Shown in pieces: positions 1 through 5,363 of a DNA stretch of 8,866 bases. The stretch is from CBDUVZ01 sp965370805 (GTDB lineage: Bacteria; Hydrothermota; Tepidihabitantia; Tepidihabitantales; Tepidihabitantaceae). How positions within the stretch are numbered: position 1 is the first letter of the stretch; each line of letters starts with the position of its first letter. The notes beneath the pieces are model-generated. The model saw nothing but the letters and a program-made list of their open reading frames with translations. It searched no databases and had not been told where the DNA came from. The stretch covers positions 1 to 8,866 of the forward strand of contig CBDUVZ010000121.1 in the NCBI GenBank assembly GCA_965370805.1, given 5' to 3'. The translations under genes were made by a program, and so were the position numbers.

Positions 1-215
1 GTAAGCGATGCTTGCTGAGCGGGTTGTGGTGACGAGGCCGCCGGTTTTCGCCGACCGGAATCGGACAATAATGCCGCCTTTTGTCCGGGTGCGGATCTGC
101 CGTTTCGTCCCGGGTTTATTGCTGAGTTACAGGTAGCATTGGACGAAAGCGGTAGCTTTGCAGCCGCAGTCCACCGGCGGATAGCGGTCAGCGGGAGGCG
201 GTACGGGCCGGGCGG

Positions 216-812
216 TCAGTTTCTGTCGAGCAGGCGTTTGATTTCGGGTGTTTCCCTGATTCTCTTGAATCGCCGGTCGCGCATGATGGACATCTTGATT
301 TCCGGGGTGTGTTCGAGCGCTTCTTCGACTTCGCCGATTACCCGGTCGGCGTCGCCGCTTTTCGCGCGGGCCAGAATCAGGTCGAGGCGGGCTCGGATGT
401 CGCGGGGGTCCCGTCTGACCGCGCGTTCCAGTTCCCTGATTGTGTCGGGGACCGGCCGGAGTTTTGCTTCTATGGAAGTCCTGATCTCCCGGGCGACCGG
501 ACTGTCGGGGTCCAGTTTCAGGGCGGCCCTGGCCGCTTCGAGCGCGCCTTCGTGGTGTCCTGCTTTGTATTCCCGAAAGGCGGTCTGCAGATGGACGGCC
601 GCTTCTTTCCTCATCTCCAGTGTTTCGGTCTTTTGTTCCAGCTCGCCTTCGACTTCGGACAGGCTCTGCGCCTGCCGGGTGGCGAGCAGGGCGATAGTGA
701 ACCCAACGAGGATGAGGATGACGATGATTGTCGTGGTCAGCAGTCCCCATCTCTTTTCCCGGGTCTCCAGTTTCGCGGCCAGTTGTTCGACGTTGTTGTC
801 GGTGTTTTTCAT
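216..812 (-). CDS. Membrane-anchored TPR-repeat protein, function unknown
   Basis: A 198-residue protein. A short charged N-terminus is followed by one strongly hydrophobic segment (about residues 24-44, LLTTTIIVILILVGFTIALL), then a Glu/Gln-rich stretch likely to be coiled coil (about 45-75). A canonical TPR-like helix pair follows (about 71-104, with the AFREYKAGHHEGALEAARAAL pattern ending KLDPDS), and a second helical repeat at about 121-171. The C-terminus (DRRFKRIRETPEIKRLL) resembles the capping helix that often closes TPR arrays. The lack of a cleavable signal and the single TM suggest an inner-membrane anchor with a soluble helical scaffold; which side it faces cannot be read. The start is the ATG preceded by AGGA with 7-nt spacing. 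It follows the two-TM gene by only 4 nt, so the two are co-transcribed. TPR domains mediate protein-protein contacts; the partner is unknown. The opposite strand is open over long stretches but gives low-complexity Arg/Ser-rich translations, so this strand is chosen. Confidence 0.82.
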   Translation of the reverse strand: MKNTDNNVEQLAAKLETREKRWGLLTTTIIVILILVGFTIALLATRQAQSLSEVEGELEQKTETLEMRKEAAVHLQTAFREYKAGHHEGALEAARAALKLDPDSPVAREIRTSIEAKLRPVPDTIRELERAVRRDPRDIRARLDLILARAKSGDADRVIGEVEEALEHTPEIKMSIMRDRRFKRIRETPEIKRLLDRN

Positions 813-816
813 CGTG

Positions 817-1164
817 TCATCCTGAAGCCATCTTCTGCAGCGCGCCCCAGACGATGGCTTCCACTTTCGATGCTTCGGGGCTGTCCGGGTTGGTTCGGGC
901 GATGGTCTGTTTCATCAGCTTGAGTGCGGTGATGCGGTCTTTTCGTTTGAGCACGAGGGTCAGCGGCGGCGCGGCGAGGAGCATTACGAACCCGCTGGCA
1001 ATCTTGGCAATCGGGTTGCTGTCGAGTGTCGAGGAGAGGATGAGGGTCAGCACGAAGAGCGCGACCCCGAGAGCGAGCGCCCCGAAGAAGCAGCCGAGGT
1101 AGAGCCGGACTGCTTTGCGGTGGGTGTGAATCATCCGGTCCATCAGCGGGAGCACGTCGGTCAT
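817..1164 (-). CDS. Small two-TM membrane protein, function unknown
   Basis: A 115-residue protein I do not recognise. It has an N-terminal amphipathic, basic stretch (about 1-20), a long hydrophobic segment at about 21-45 (LYLGCFFGALALGVALFVLT), a second at about 52-71, and then a basic loop (KRKDR) followed by a soluble helical tail (about 76-115). The start chosen is the ATG at 1162-1164, which has GGGGA 7-8 nt upstream and begins just before the hydrophobic region. The reading frame stays open far upstream, but there it is antisense to fabH and compositionally unlike a protein. Met8 and Met11 are alternative starts. It is the first gene of a two-gene unit; its stop lies 4 nt before the TPR gene, and a TTGACA/TATCCT promoter lies about 47-74 nt upstream. 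Co-transcription with an anchored TPR protein suggests a joint membrane role, but nothing in the sequence says what it is. Confidence 0.75.
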   Translation of the reverse strand: MTDVLPLMDRMIHTHRKAVRLYLGCFFGALALGVALFVLTLILSSTLDSNPIAKIASGFVMLLAAPPLTLVLKRKDRITALKLMKQTIARTNPDSPEASKVEAIVWGALQKMASG

Positions 1165-1210
1165 CGGCGGTCCCCGGATGGTCCGACATTTGTCCTGCTG
1201 AGTACGATTC

Positions 1211-1238
1211 AGGATACGGCCTGAACCCGGGCTGTCAA
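1211..1238 (-). promoter_or_regulatory. Sigma-70-type promoter of the two-TM/TPR operon
   Basis: On the minus strand there is a perfect -35 TTGACA (plus 1233-1238), a 16-nt spacer and a -10 TATCCT (plus 1211-1216, 4/6). Transcription would begin near 1203-1205, giving a leader of about 40 nt that contains the GGGGA ribosome site before the ATG at 1164. In GC-rich DNA, a full TTGACA at the right distance from a correctly oriented start is unlikely by chance. Confidence 0.62.
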
Positions 1239-1257
1239 TCCCTGGGTCGGGCCCGAA

Positions 1258-1346
1258 AACCACTGATAAACACCGATGAACACAGGCAGAGAAGGAAATG
1301 CCGAAGTGCGATATCGACCCGTGTCGATCCGTGTCCATCGGTGGTT
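1258..1346. repeat. Imperfect inverted repeat made of 10-nt tandem units
   Basis: Two 26-nt arms, 1258-1283 and 1321-1346, are reverse complements at 20 of 26 positions. Each arm is itself a degenerate tandem of decamers. The left arm reads CACTGATAAA, CACCGATGAA and a decayed CACAGGCAGA (1261-1290). The right arm, read on the minus strand, gives CACCGATGGA, CACGGATCGA and CACGGGTCGA (plus 1314-1343). The spacer (1291-1313) is not repetitive, and a small perfect hairpin ATCGAC/GTCGAT sits at 1313-1328. The element lies exactly between the two divergent promoters. From memory, intergenic repeats rich in CACNGATGAA-like decamers occur in many environmental bacterial genomes; I cannot verify the family here. 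It could be a dispersed palindromic repeat, or an operator array with sites one helical turn apart. Confidence 0.7.
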
Positions 1347-1381
1347 CCATTCCGGTTCCCGGGTCGGGGTCAGAGCCGGTG

Positions 1382-1410
1382 TTGACTTTGCCGCCGTGCT
1401 CTTGTATAGC
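1382..1410 (+). promoter_or_regulatory. fabH promoter, near-leaderless
   Basis: A -35 TTGACT (1382-1387), a 17-nt spacer and a -10 TATAGC (1405-1410) match the sigma-70 pattern well. The fabH ATG starts only 9 nt after the -10, so the expected transcription start (about 1416-1418) falls 2-4 nt before or at the start codon. No Shine-Dalgarno sequence is visible before this ATG, which agrees with leaderless initiation. Confidence 0.6.
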
Positions 1411-1419
1411 TAGTCGCTG

Positions 1420-2400
1420 ATGAAGAGCATCAAGATTGTCGGAACCGGCTGTTCGCTGCCCGAGCGCGTCCTGACCAATCACGAAATCGAGCGGATGGTG
1501 GATACTTCGGACGAGTGGATTGTTGAGCGGACCGGGATTCGGGAGCGCCGGATTGCGGACGAGAAGACCGCGACTTCCGACCTGGTGGCGACGGCGATTG
1601 AGCGGGCGTGCGAGGACGGCGGGGTGAAGCCCGCGGAGCTGGATGCAATCATCGTGGCGACTTCGACCCCGGATACCGTGTACCCGGCAACCGGGTGCTG
1701 GGTCCAGAAGCGGCTGGGGATTTCGGGAATGCCGGCGTTTGACGTCAGCGCCGGGTGTTCGGGATTCCTCTTCGCGCTTGAACTGGCCGCGAACCTGATT
1801 GCCGCGGGCACGGCGAAGAAAGTAGTTGCCGCGGGCGGTGAAGTGATGTCCCGGGTGGTGAACTGGCAGGACCGTGCGACGTGCGTGCTCTTCGGTGACG
1901 GCGCGGGAGCGGCCTTGTGTGTGCCGGGCGACGGGAAGACCGGCGTGCTGGCTTCGACCTGGGGATGCGACGGCAGCCTTGCGCCGCTGCTGTACCAGCC
2001 GGCCGGGGGTACCCGGATGCCGACGACCGAGAAGACCCTGGCGGAGATGGCGCATACGGTTCACATGGCGGGCAACGGCGTCTTCAAGCATGCGGTCAGG
2101 ATGATGAGCAACGCGGCGCTGCAGGTGGTCCGCGAAGCGGGAATCAGCGCCGGTGACGTCAAGCTGCTGATTCCACACCAGGCGAACCACCGGATAATGG
2201 AGGCCACGAGGGTAAGGGTCGGCATACCGCGGGAGCGGATGTTCGTGGTCGTGCACAAGTACGGCAACATGTCGGCGGCGACAATCCCGGTGGCGCTGGA
2301 CGAGGCCCGGAAGCAGGGACGGATCAGCGACGGCGACGTGATTGTCTTGACTGCGTTCGGAACCGGGTTCACCTGGGGAGCCCTGGCCGTGCGCTGGTGA
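1420..2400 (+). CDS. fabH: Beta-ketoacyl-ACP synthase III (FabH)
   Basis: A 326-residue condensing enzyme that starts fatty-acid chains: it joins an acyl-CoA primer with malonyl-ACP, releasing CO2 and CoA, in the cytosol. The length is normal for the family. The catalytic triad is intact: Cys113 in DVSAGCSGFLFAL, His253 in LIPHQANHRI, and Asn283 in KYGNMSAATIP (E. coli Cys112/His244/Asn274). CoA-site residues Trp33 and Arg152 are in place, and the C-terminal GTGFTWGALAV block is typical. At the E. coli Phe87 position there is a bulky Tyr88, which fits short or branched primers rather than long ones (inference). The ATG at 1420 gives the usual MKSIKIVGTG beginning. No ribosome site precedes it, and the promoter is 9 nt upstream. 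No other fab genes lie nearby; the next genes encode a 2-oxoacid:ferredoxin oxidoreductase that could supply acyl-CoA primers. Confidence 0.96.
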   Translation: MKSIKIVGTGCSLPERVLTNHEIERMVDTSDEWIVERTGIRERRIADEKTATSDLVATAIERACEDGGVKPAELDAIIVATSTPDTVYPATGCWVQKRLGISGMPAFDVSAGCSGFLFALELAANLIAAGTAKKVVAAGGEVMSRVVNWQDRATCVLFGDGAGAALCVPGDGKTGVLASTWGCDGSLAPLLYQPAGGTRMPTTEKTLAEMAHTVHMAGNGVFKHAVRMMSNAALQVVREAGISAGDVKLLIPHQANHRIMEATRVRVGIPRERMFVVVHKYGNMSAATIPVALDEARKQGRISDGDVIVLTAFGTGFTWGALAVRW

Positions 2401-2418
2401 GCGGGGCGATGTTTCGGC

Positions 2419-2447
2419 TTGACCGCTGCCCGGAGTCGGAGTATAAG
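2419..2447 (+). promoter_or_regulatory. Candidate promoter of the ATPase-kor operon
   Basis: A -35 TTGACC (2419-2424), a 17-nt spacer and a -10 TATAAG (2442-2447) lie in the gap after fabH. The expected start is near 2454, giving a leader of about 75 nt before the GTG at 2530. That leader would contain the terminator-like hairpin at 2492-2515. A start there would also exclude translation of the mini-ORF at 2449, so the two readings compete. Confidence 0.5.
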
Positions 2448-2448
2448 T

Positions 2449-2478
2449 ATGTCTTGCGACTGCTCATACTGCGGCTAA
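2449..2478 (+). promoter_or_regulatory. Possible Cys-rich leader peptide ORF (MSCDCSYCG)
   Basis: This is a ten-codon frame, ATG to TAA, with Cys at codons 3, 5 and 8. GGAG (2438-2441) sits 7 nt before the ATG, and the stop lies 13 nt before a terminator-like hairpin. This order of ribosome site, short Cys-coding ORF, terminator and structural genes is that of a translational attenuator; polycysteine leader ORFs acting this way are known from mycobacteria. It could only be translated from a transcript starting upstream, such as fabH read-through, because the promoter at 2419-2447 would start inside it. A frame this short can arise by chance. Confidence 0.25.
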
Positions 2479-2491
2479 TTGGAAGGCGAGG

Positions 2492-2515
2492 AAGCCCTGG
2501 CCGGGCTTTTCTTTT
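2492..2515 (+). terminator. Intrinsic terminator or attenuator hairpin before the ATPase gene
   Basis: The stem AAGCCC (2492-2497)/GGGCTT (2503-2508) has a 5-nt loop, can be lengthened by G-U pairs at 2490-2491 with 2509-2510, and runs into the tract TTTTCTTTT (2507-2515). This is the normal form of a Rho-independent terminator. An alternative stem CCGGGC (2501-2506)/GCCCGG (2516-2521) uses the same bases and loops out the U-tract; it ends in the first two G of the ATPase ribosome site (GGAGGG, 2520-2525). It either ends the fabH transcript or, if the promoter at 2419-2447 is real, acts as an attenuator in the operon leader. Confidence 0.55.
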
Positions 2516-2529
2516 GCCCGGAGGGCGGA

Positions 2530-3279
2530 GTGGCTGAGGGAGCGGTCGTGGAAACGGTGCGCTGGCTGGGTGCCGATTCGTATCTTGCCGGGCTGCGGCG
2601 GGTGAACCTGTTCTGCGGCGGGTACGGTTCGGGCAAGACCGAAATCGCGGTCAATTTCGCCCTGCACCTGGCCGCAACCGGGAAGCAGGTCAAGATTGCG
2701 GACCTGGATATCGTCAACCTGTACTTCCGGAGCCGGGAGGTGCGGGAGGAGTTGCGGCGGCACGGAATCCGGGTGCTGGTTCCGAGCGAAAGACTGGTCA
2801 ACGCCGACCTGCCGATTATCCAGCCGGAAATCAAGGGCGCGATTGAGTCCGGGGATGAAGCGGTGGTGCTGGACCTCGGCGGGGACCCGGCCGGGGCCCG
2901 GGTGATGGCAAGCATTGCGCAGGCCATGCCGCTGGACGATTACCAGGGGCTTTTCGTGCTGAACTCCCGGCGTCCGTTCACGCGCACCGCGGCGGCAGTG
3001 GCCGGGATGATGACCGATATCAGCCGGGCGTCGGGACTGGAGTTGAGCGCGCTGGTTGTGAATTCGCATCTGATTGAGGAGACCGCGGCGGAAGTGATCG
3101 AGGAAGGCATCGAGCTGGCGGAGGAAGTCAGCCGGGAAACCGGGGCGAGCATAGCGTTCGTCGCGGTGGAGCGGAGCATGCTCGACCGGTTCGATGGGGC
3201 CGGGTGCGGGCACCCGGTGATGGTGCTCGACCGGCACATGCTCAAGCCGTGGGAGGATAAGGAGAAGTTCAAGGTCTAA
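2530..3279 (+). CDS. P-loop ATPase linked to 2-oxoacid:ferredoxin oxidoreductase, role unknown
   Basis: A 249-residue nucleotide-binding protein. The Walker A motif GGYGSGKT is at residues 30-37. A switch-like segment IADLDIVNLYFRSRE follows at 56-70, and the Walker B strand VVLDLGGD at 112-119. The fold order resembles the SIMIBI/MinD-CobQ-like NTPases, but the deviant KGGxGKT lysine of MinD/ParA is absent. No TM segment or signal is seen. The start chosen is the GTG at 2530 with GGAGG 5 nt upstream; the frame can be extended to a TTG at 2479, but that would place a terminator hairpin inside the coding region. Its stop codon overlaps the AAGGAG of the ferredoxin gene, so it is translated and transcribed with the kor genes. 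I infer a service role for that enzyme (assembly, cofactor insertion or control). The precise reaction is not visible. Confidence 0.85.
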   Translation: MAEGAVVETVRWLGADSYLAGLRRVNLFCGGYGSGKTEIAVNFALHLAATGKQVKIADLDIVNLYFRSREVREELRRHGIRVLVPSERLVNADLPIIQPEIKGAIESGDEAVVLDLGGDPAGARVMASIAQAMPLDDYQGLFVLNSRRPFTRTAAAVAGMMTDISRASGLELSALVVNSHLIEETAAEVIEEGIELAEEVSRETGASIAFVAVERSMLDRFDGAGCGHPVMVLDRHMLKPWEDKEKFKV

Positions 3280-3287
3280 GGAGTAAC

Positions 3288-3527
3288 ATGGCCAGGAAGA
3301 AATCAAAGGTAACGATTGACCGGAACCGGTGCAAGGGATGCGAGCTGTGCGTCCACGCCTGCCCGAAAGGGGTGCTGGCGATGTCCGAGGAGATCAATGA
3401 GAAGGGTTACTTCTTTGCGCAGGTGAAGAACCAGGACGATTGCACCGCCTGCCGGTTCTGCGCCATGGTCTGCCCGGACGTGGCGATTGAGATTGCGGTC
3501 GAAGAAGCCGGCGTGAGTCAGGAGTAA
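3288..3527 (+). CDS. korD: 2x[4Fe-4S] ferredoxin subunit of 2-oxoacid:ferredoxin oxidoreductase
   Basis: A 79-residue bacterial-type ferredoxin with two complete cluster motifs: C15-K-G-C18-x-x-C21-x-x-x-C25-P and C52-T-A-C55-x-x-C58-x-x-x-C62-P. Each would bind a [4Fe-4S] cluster, with the last Cys of one motif completing the other cluster in the usual way. It is the delta-type subunit that carries electrons from the TPP centre to soluble ferredoxin. The basic N-terminus (MARKKSK) is short and contains no targeting signal. The ATG at 3288 is preceded by AAGGAG, which overlaps the stop of the ATPase gene. Only 4 nt separate its stop from the alpha-subunit ATG. The position immediately before alpha, beta and gamma is the KorD-A-B-C order seen in several anaerobes. 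The symbol follows that order and is not a substrate assignment. Confidence 0.93.
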   Translation: MARKKSKVTIDRNRCKGCELCVHACPKGVLAMSEEINEKGYFFAQVKNQDDCTACRFCAMVCPDVAIEIAVEEAGVSQE

Positions 3528-3531
3528 GACT

Positions 3532-4605
3532 ATGGCGAAAGTACTGATGAAAGGCAACGAGGCAATCGGCGAAGCGGGAATCCGCGCCGGCGGGCTCTGT
3601 TATTTCTGCTACCCGATTACGCCGCAGAGCGAAGTGGCCGAGTACCTGTCGAAACGGATGCCCGAAGCGGGCGGCGCGTTCCTGCAGGGCGAAAGCGAAG
3701 TGGCGGTGTCGAATATGCTCTACGGCGCGGCCGGGGCCGGGGTGCGCTGCTGGACTACTTCGTCAAGCCCGGGAATCAGCCTGATGATGGAAGCGCTCTC
3801 CTATATCGCGGCCGCGGAACTGCCGGTCGTGATTGTCAATATCGTCCGGTGCGGACCCGGGCTGGGCGGAATCCTGCCGTCCCAGAGCGACTACCGTCAG
3901 GCGGTGAAAGGCGGCGGGCACGGGGATTACCAGTGCCTGGTCTACGCGCCGGCGTCGGTCCAGGAGGCGGTTGACCTGATGCCGCTGGCGTTCGACCGGG
4001 CCGAGCGCTACCGGAACCCGGTGCTCATCATCGGCGACGGCATGATCGGCCAGATGATGGAGCCGGTCGAATTCAAGGAGCACAAGTTCCCGCCGCTGCC
4101 GCCGAAGGACTGGGCCACAACCGGGTGCAAAGGCCGCAAGCCGAACGTCGTGAATTCGCTCTATCTCGACCCGTACGCGGAAGAGAAACTGAATCTGAGA
4201 ATGGTGGCCAAGTACGAGAAGATGAAGCAGGAAGAAGTGCTCTGCGAGGAGTACAACACCGACAAGCCGTACCAGGCCCTGCTGGTGGCGTACGGCACGA
4301 CCGCCCGGATCTGCCGGACTGCAATCCACATGCTCGGCGAGGAAGGCATCGACGTAGCCCTGCTGCGACCGATTACGCTGTTCCCGTTCCCGCGGGAGCG
4401 AATCTACGAACTGGCGCAGAAGGTCGACTGGGTGATGTCGGTCGAGATGAGCACCGGCCAGATGGTCGAGGACGTGGAGCTGAGCGTCAAGTGCGAGAAG
4501 CCGGTCCATTTCTTCGGCCGGACCGGCGGGGTGGTGCCGGCGCCGGAGGAAGTGGTCGAGGCGGTCAAGAAGCAACTCGGGGCCGGGAAAGGGGGACAGG
4601 CATGA
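3532..4605 (+). CDS. korA: 2-oxoacid:ferredoxin oxidoreductase alpha subunit (KorA/VorB type)
   Basis: A 357-residue alpha subunit of a CoA-dependent 2-oxoacid:ferredoxin oxidoreductase (2-oxoacid + CoA + oxidised ferredoxin to acyl-CoA + CO2 + reduced ferredoxin). The N-terminal pyrimidine-binding domain shows KGNEAIGEAGIRAG (7-20), YPITPQSE (27-34) and GESE (53-56). The central part has GPGLGG and SQSDYRQAVKGGGHGDY (117-133). The C-terminal transketolase-C-like domain starts near 248 (ALLVAYGTTARI) and includes LLRPITLFPFP. As I recall the families, length and motifs fit the VorB (2-oxoisovalerate) branch better than the pyruvate enzyme, so branched-chain 2-oxoacids are the first guess, with 2-oxoglutarate the alternative. 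AGGAG lies 7 nt before the ATG. The gene ends in an ATGA overlap with the beta subunit, which implies translational coupling. Cys at 26 (YFCYPIT) and 107 (VRCGPG) may be unusual for the family. Confidence 0.93.
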   Translation: MAKVLMKGNEAIGEAGIRAGGLCYFCYPITPQSEVAEYLSKRMPEAGGAFLQGESEVAVSNMLYGAAGAGVRCWTTSSSPGISLMMEALSYIAAAELPVVIVNIVRCGPGLGGILPSQSDYRQAVKGGGHGDYQCLVYAPASVQEAVDLMPLAFDRAERYRNPVLIIGDGMIGQMMEPVEFKEHKFPPLPPKDWATTGCKGRKPNVVNSLYLDPYAEEKLNLRMVAKYEKMKQEEVLCEEYNTDKPYQALLVAYGTTARICRTAIHMLGEEGIDVALLRPITLFPFPRERIYELAQKVDWVMSVEMSTGQMVEDVELSVKCEKPVHFFGRTGGVVPAPEEVVEAVKKQLGAGKGGQA

Positions 4606-5363
4606 AGACCATCTTCAAGCGACCGGAAGCGCTGGCCGAAAGGGCGACGCACTACTGTCCCGGGTGCACGCACGGCGTGGCTCACCGGTTGATTGCCGAG
4701 GTCCTGGACGAACTCGGGCTGCGCGAGCGGGCGGTCGGAATCGTGCCGGTCGGATGCTCGGTGCTGGCGTTCAACTACTTCAACTTCGACTGCCAGGAGG
4801 CGTCTCACGGCCGGGCCCCGGCGGTGGCGACCGGGATCAAGCGCGGCCGGCCGGACCTGATTGTGTTCACTTACCAGGGCGACGGTGACCTGGCGTCAAT
4901 CGGGATGGCCGAGATCATCCACGCCGCGAACCGGGGCGAGAAGTTCACCGCGGTCTTCATCAACAACGCGGTCTACGGAATGACCGGGGGCCAGATGGCG
5001 CCGACCACGATGCCGGGCCAGGTGACGACCACCAGTCCGGCAGGCAGGGACGTCGCGCAGGTCGGCTACCCGATGCGGATGTGCGAACTGCTTGCCAGCC
5101 TGCGGACGCCCGCGTTCGTCGAGCGGGTGGCGCTCCACCAGCCGAAGTACATCGTCAAGGCAAAGCGCGCACTGAAGAAGGCGTTCCAGTACCAGGCCGA
5201 GAACCGCTGCTTCTCGTTCATCGAATGCCTGTCTACCTGTCCAACCAACTGGGGCCTGACGCCGCTCAAGGCGCTCCAGTGGGTTGACGAGACGATGATC
5301 CCTTACTACCCGGTGAAGAACTTCAAGAGCCCGGATGCGGAAGGAGAAGGCAATGCAGATTGA
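4602..5363 (+). CDS. korB: 2-oxoacid:ferredoxin oxidoreductase beta subunit (TPP-binding)
   Basis: A 253-residue TPP-binding subunit, partner of the alpha subunit just upstream. The N-terminal YCPGCTHG motif (18-25) and the SHGRA segment (68-72) are typical of the KorB/VorA type. The TPP/Mg signature is complete: GDGD at 93-96, SIGMAEIIHAANRG downstream, and NN at 121-122, followed by YGMTGGQ. Cys19, Cys22 and Cys212 are candidates for the cluster ligands that many beta subunits carry, although fewer are visible than in pyruvate enzymes. The true start is the ATG at 4602, within the ATGA overlap with korA and preceded by a GGGGGA ribosome site; the open frame upstream is only a shadow of korA. 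Its C-terminus overlaps korC by 11 nt, again suggesting coupled translation and stoichiometric assembly. Cytosolic. Confidence 0.94.
   Translation: MKTIFKRPEALAERATHYCPGCTHGVAHRLIAEVLDELGLRERAVGIVPVGCSVLAFNYFNFDCQEASHGRAPAVATGIKRGRPDLIVFTYQGDGDLASIGMAEIIHAANRGEKFTAVFINNAVYGMTGGQMAPTTMPGQVTTTSPAGRDVAQVGYPMRMCELLASLRTPAFVERVALHQPKYIVKAKRALKKAFQYQAENRCFSFIECLSTCPTNWGLTPLKALQWVDETMIPYYPVKNFKSPDAEGEGNAD

Noticed and set aside
1..215. Possible gene or terminator at the left edge: MLPVTQQ mini-frame, a minus-strand open frame to the edge, and the small hairpin AAAGC/GCTTT at 146-159.
   Set aside because: The mini-frame stops after seven codons, the edge frame has no protein-like pattern, and the hairpin has only 5 bp and three T. 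Nothing here is supportable beyond a possible weak end for the TPR operon.
139..923. Plus-strand open frames opposite the TPR gene.
   Set aside because: They translate to Ser/Arg-rich sequence with no domain pattern, whereas the minus strand gives a coherent TM plus TPR protein.
817..2256. A 479-codon open frame on the minus strand.
   Set aside because: Only its last 115 codons, from the ATG at 1164, look like a protein with TM segments and a ribosome site. The rest is antisense to fabH and low-complexity Arg/His/Pro-rich, a normal GC-rich shadow.
2479..2529. TTG at 2479 as the ATPase start.
   Set aside because: It has no ribosome site and would place a terminator hairpin and U-tract in the coding sequence. 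The GTG at 2530 has GGAGG 5 nt upstream.
4125..4601. Upstream extension of the korB frame.
   Set aside because: It lies inside korA in another frame. The ATG at 4602, with a ribosome site and an ATGA overlap, gives the standard family N-terminus.
4404..5363. Minus-strand open frames opposite korA, korB and korC.
   Set aside because: They are antisense shadows of well-recognised oxidoreductase genes.
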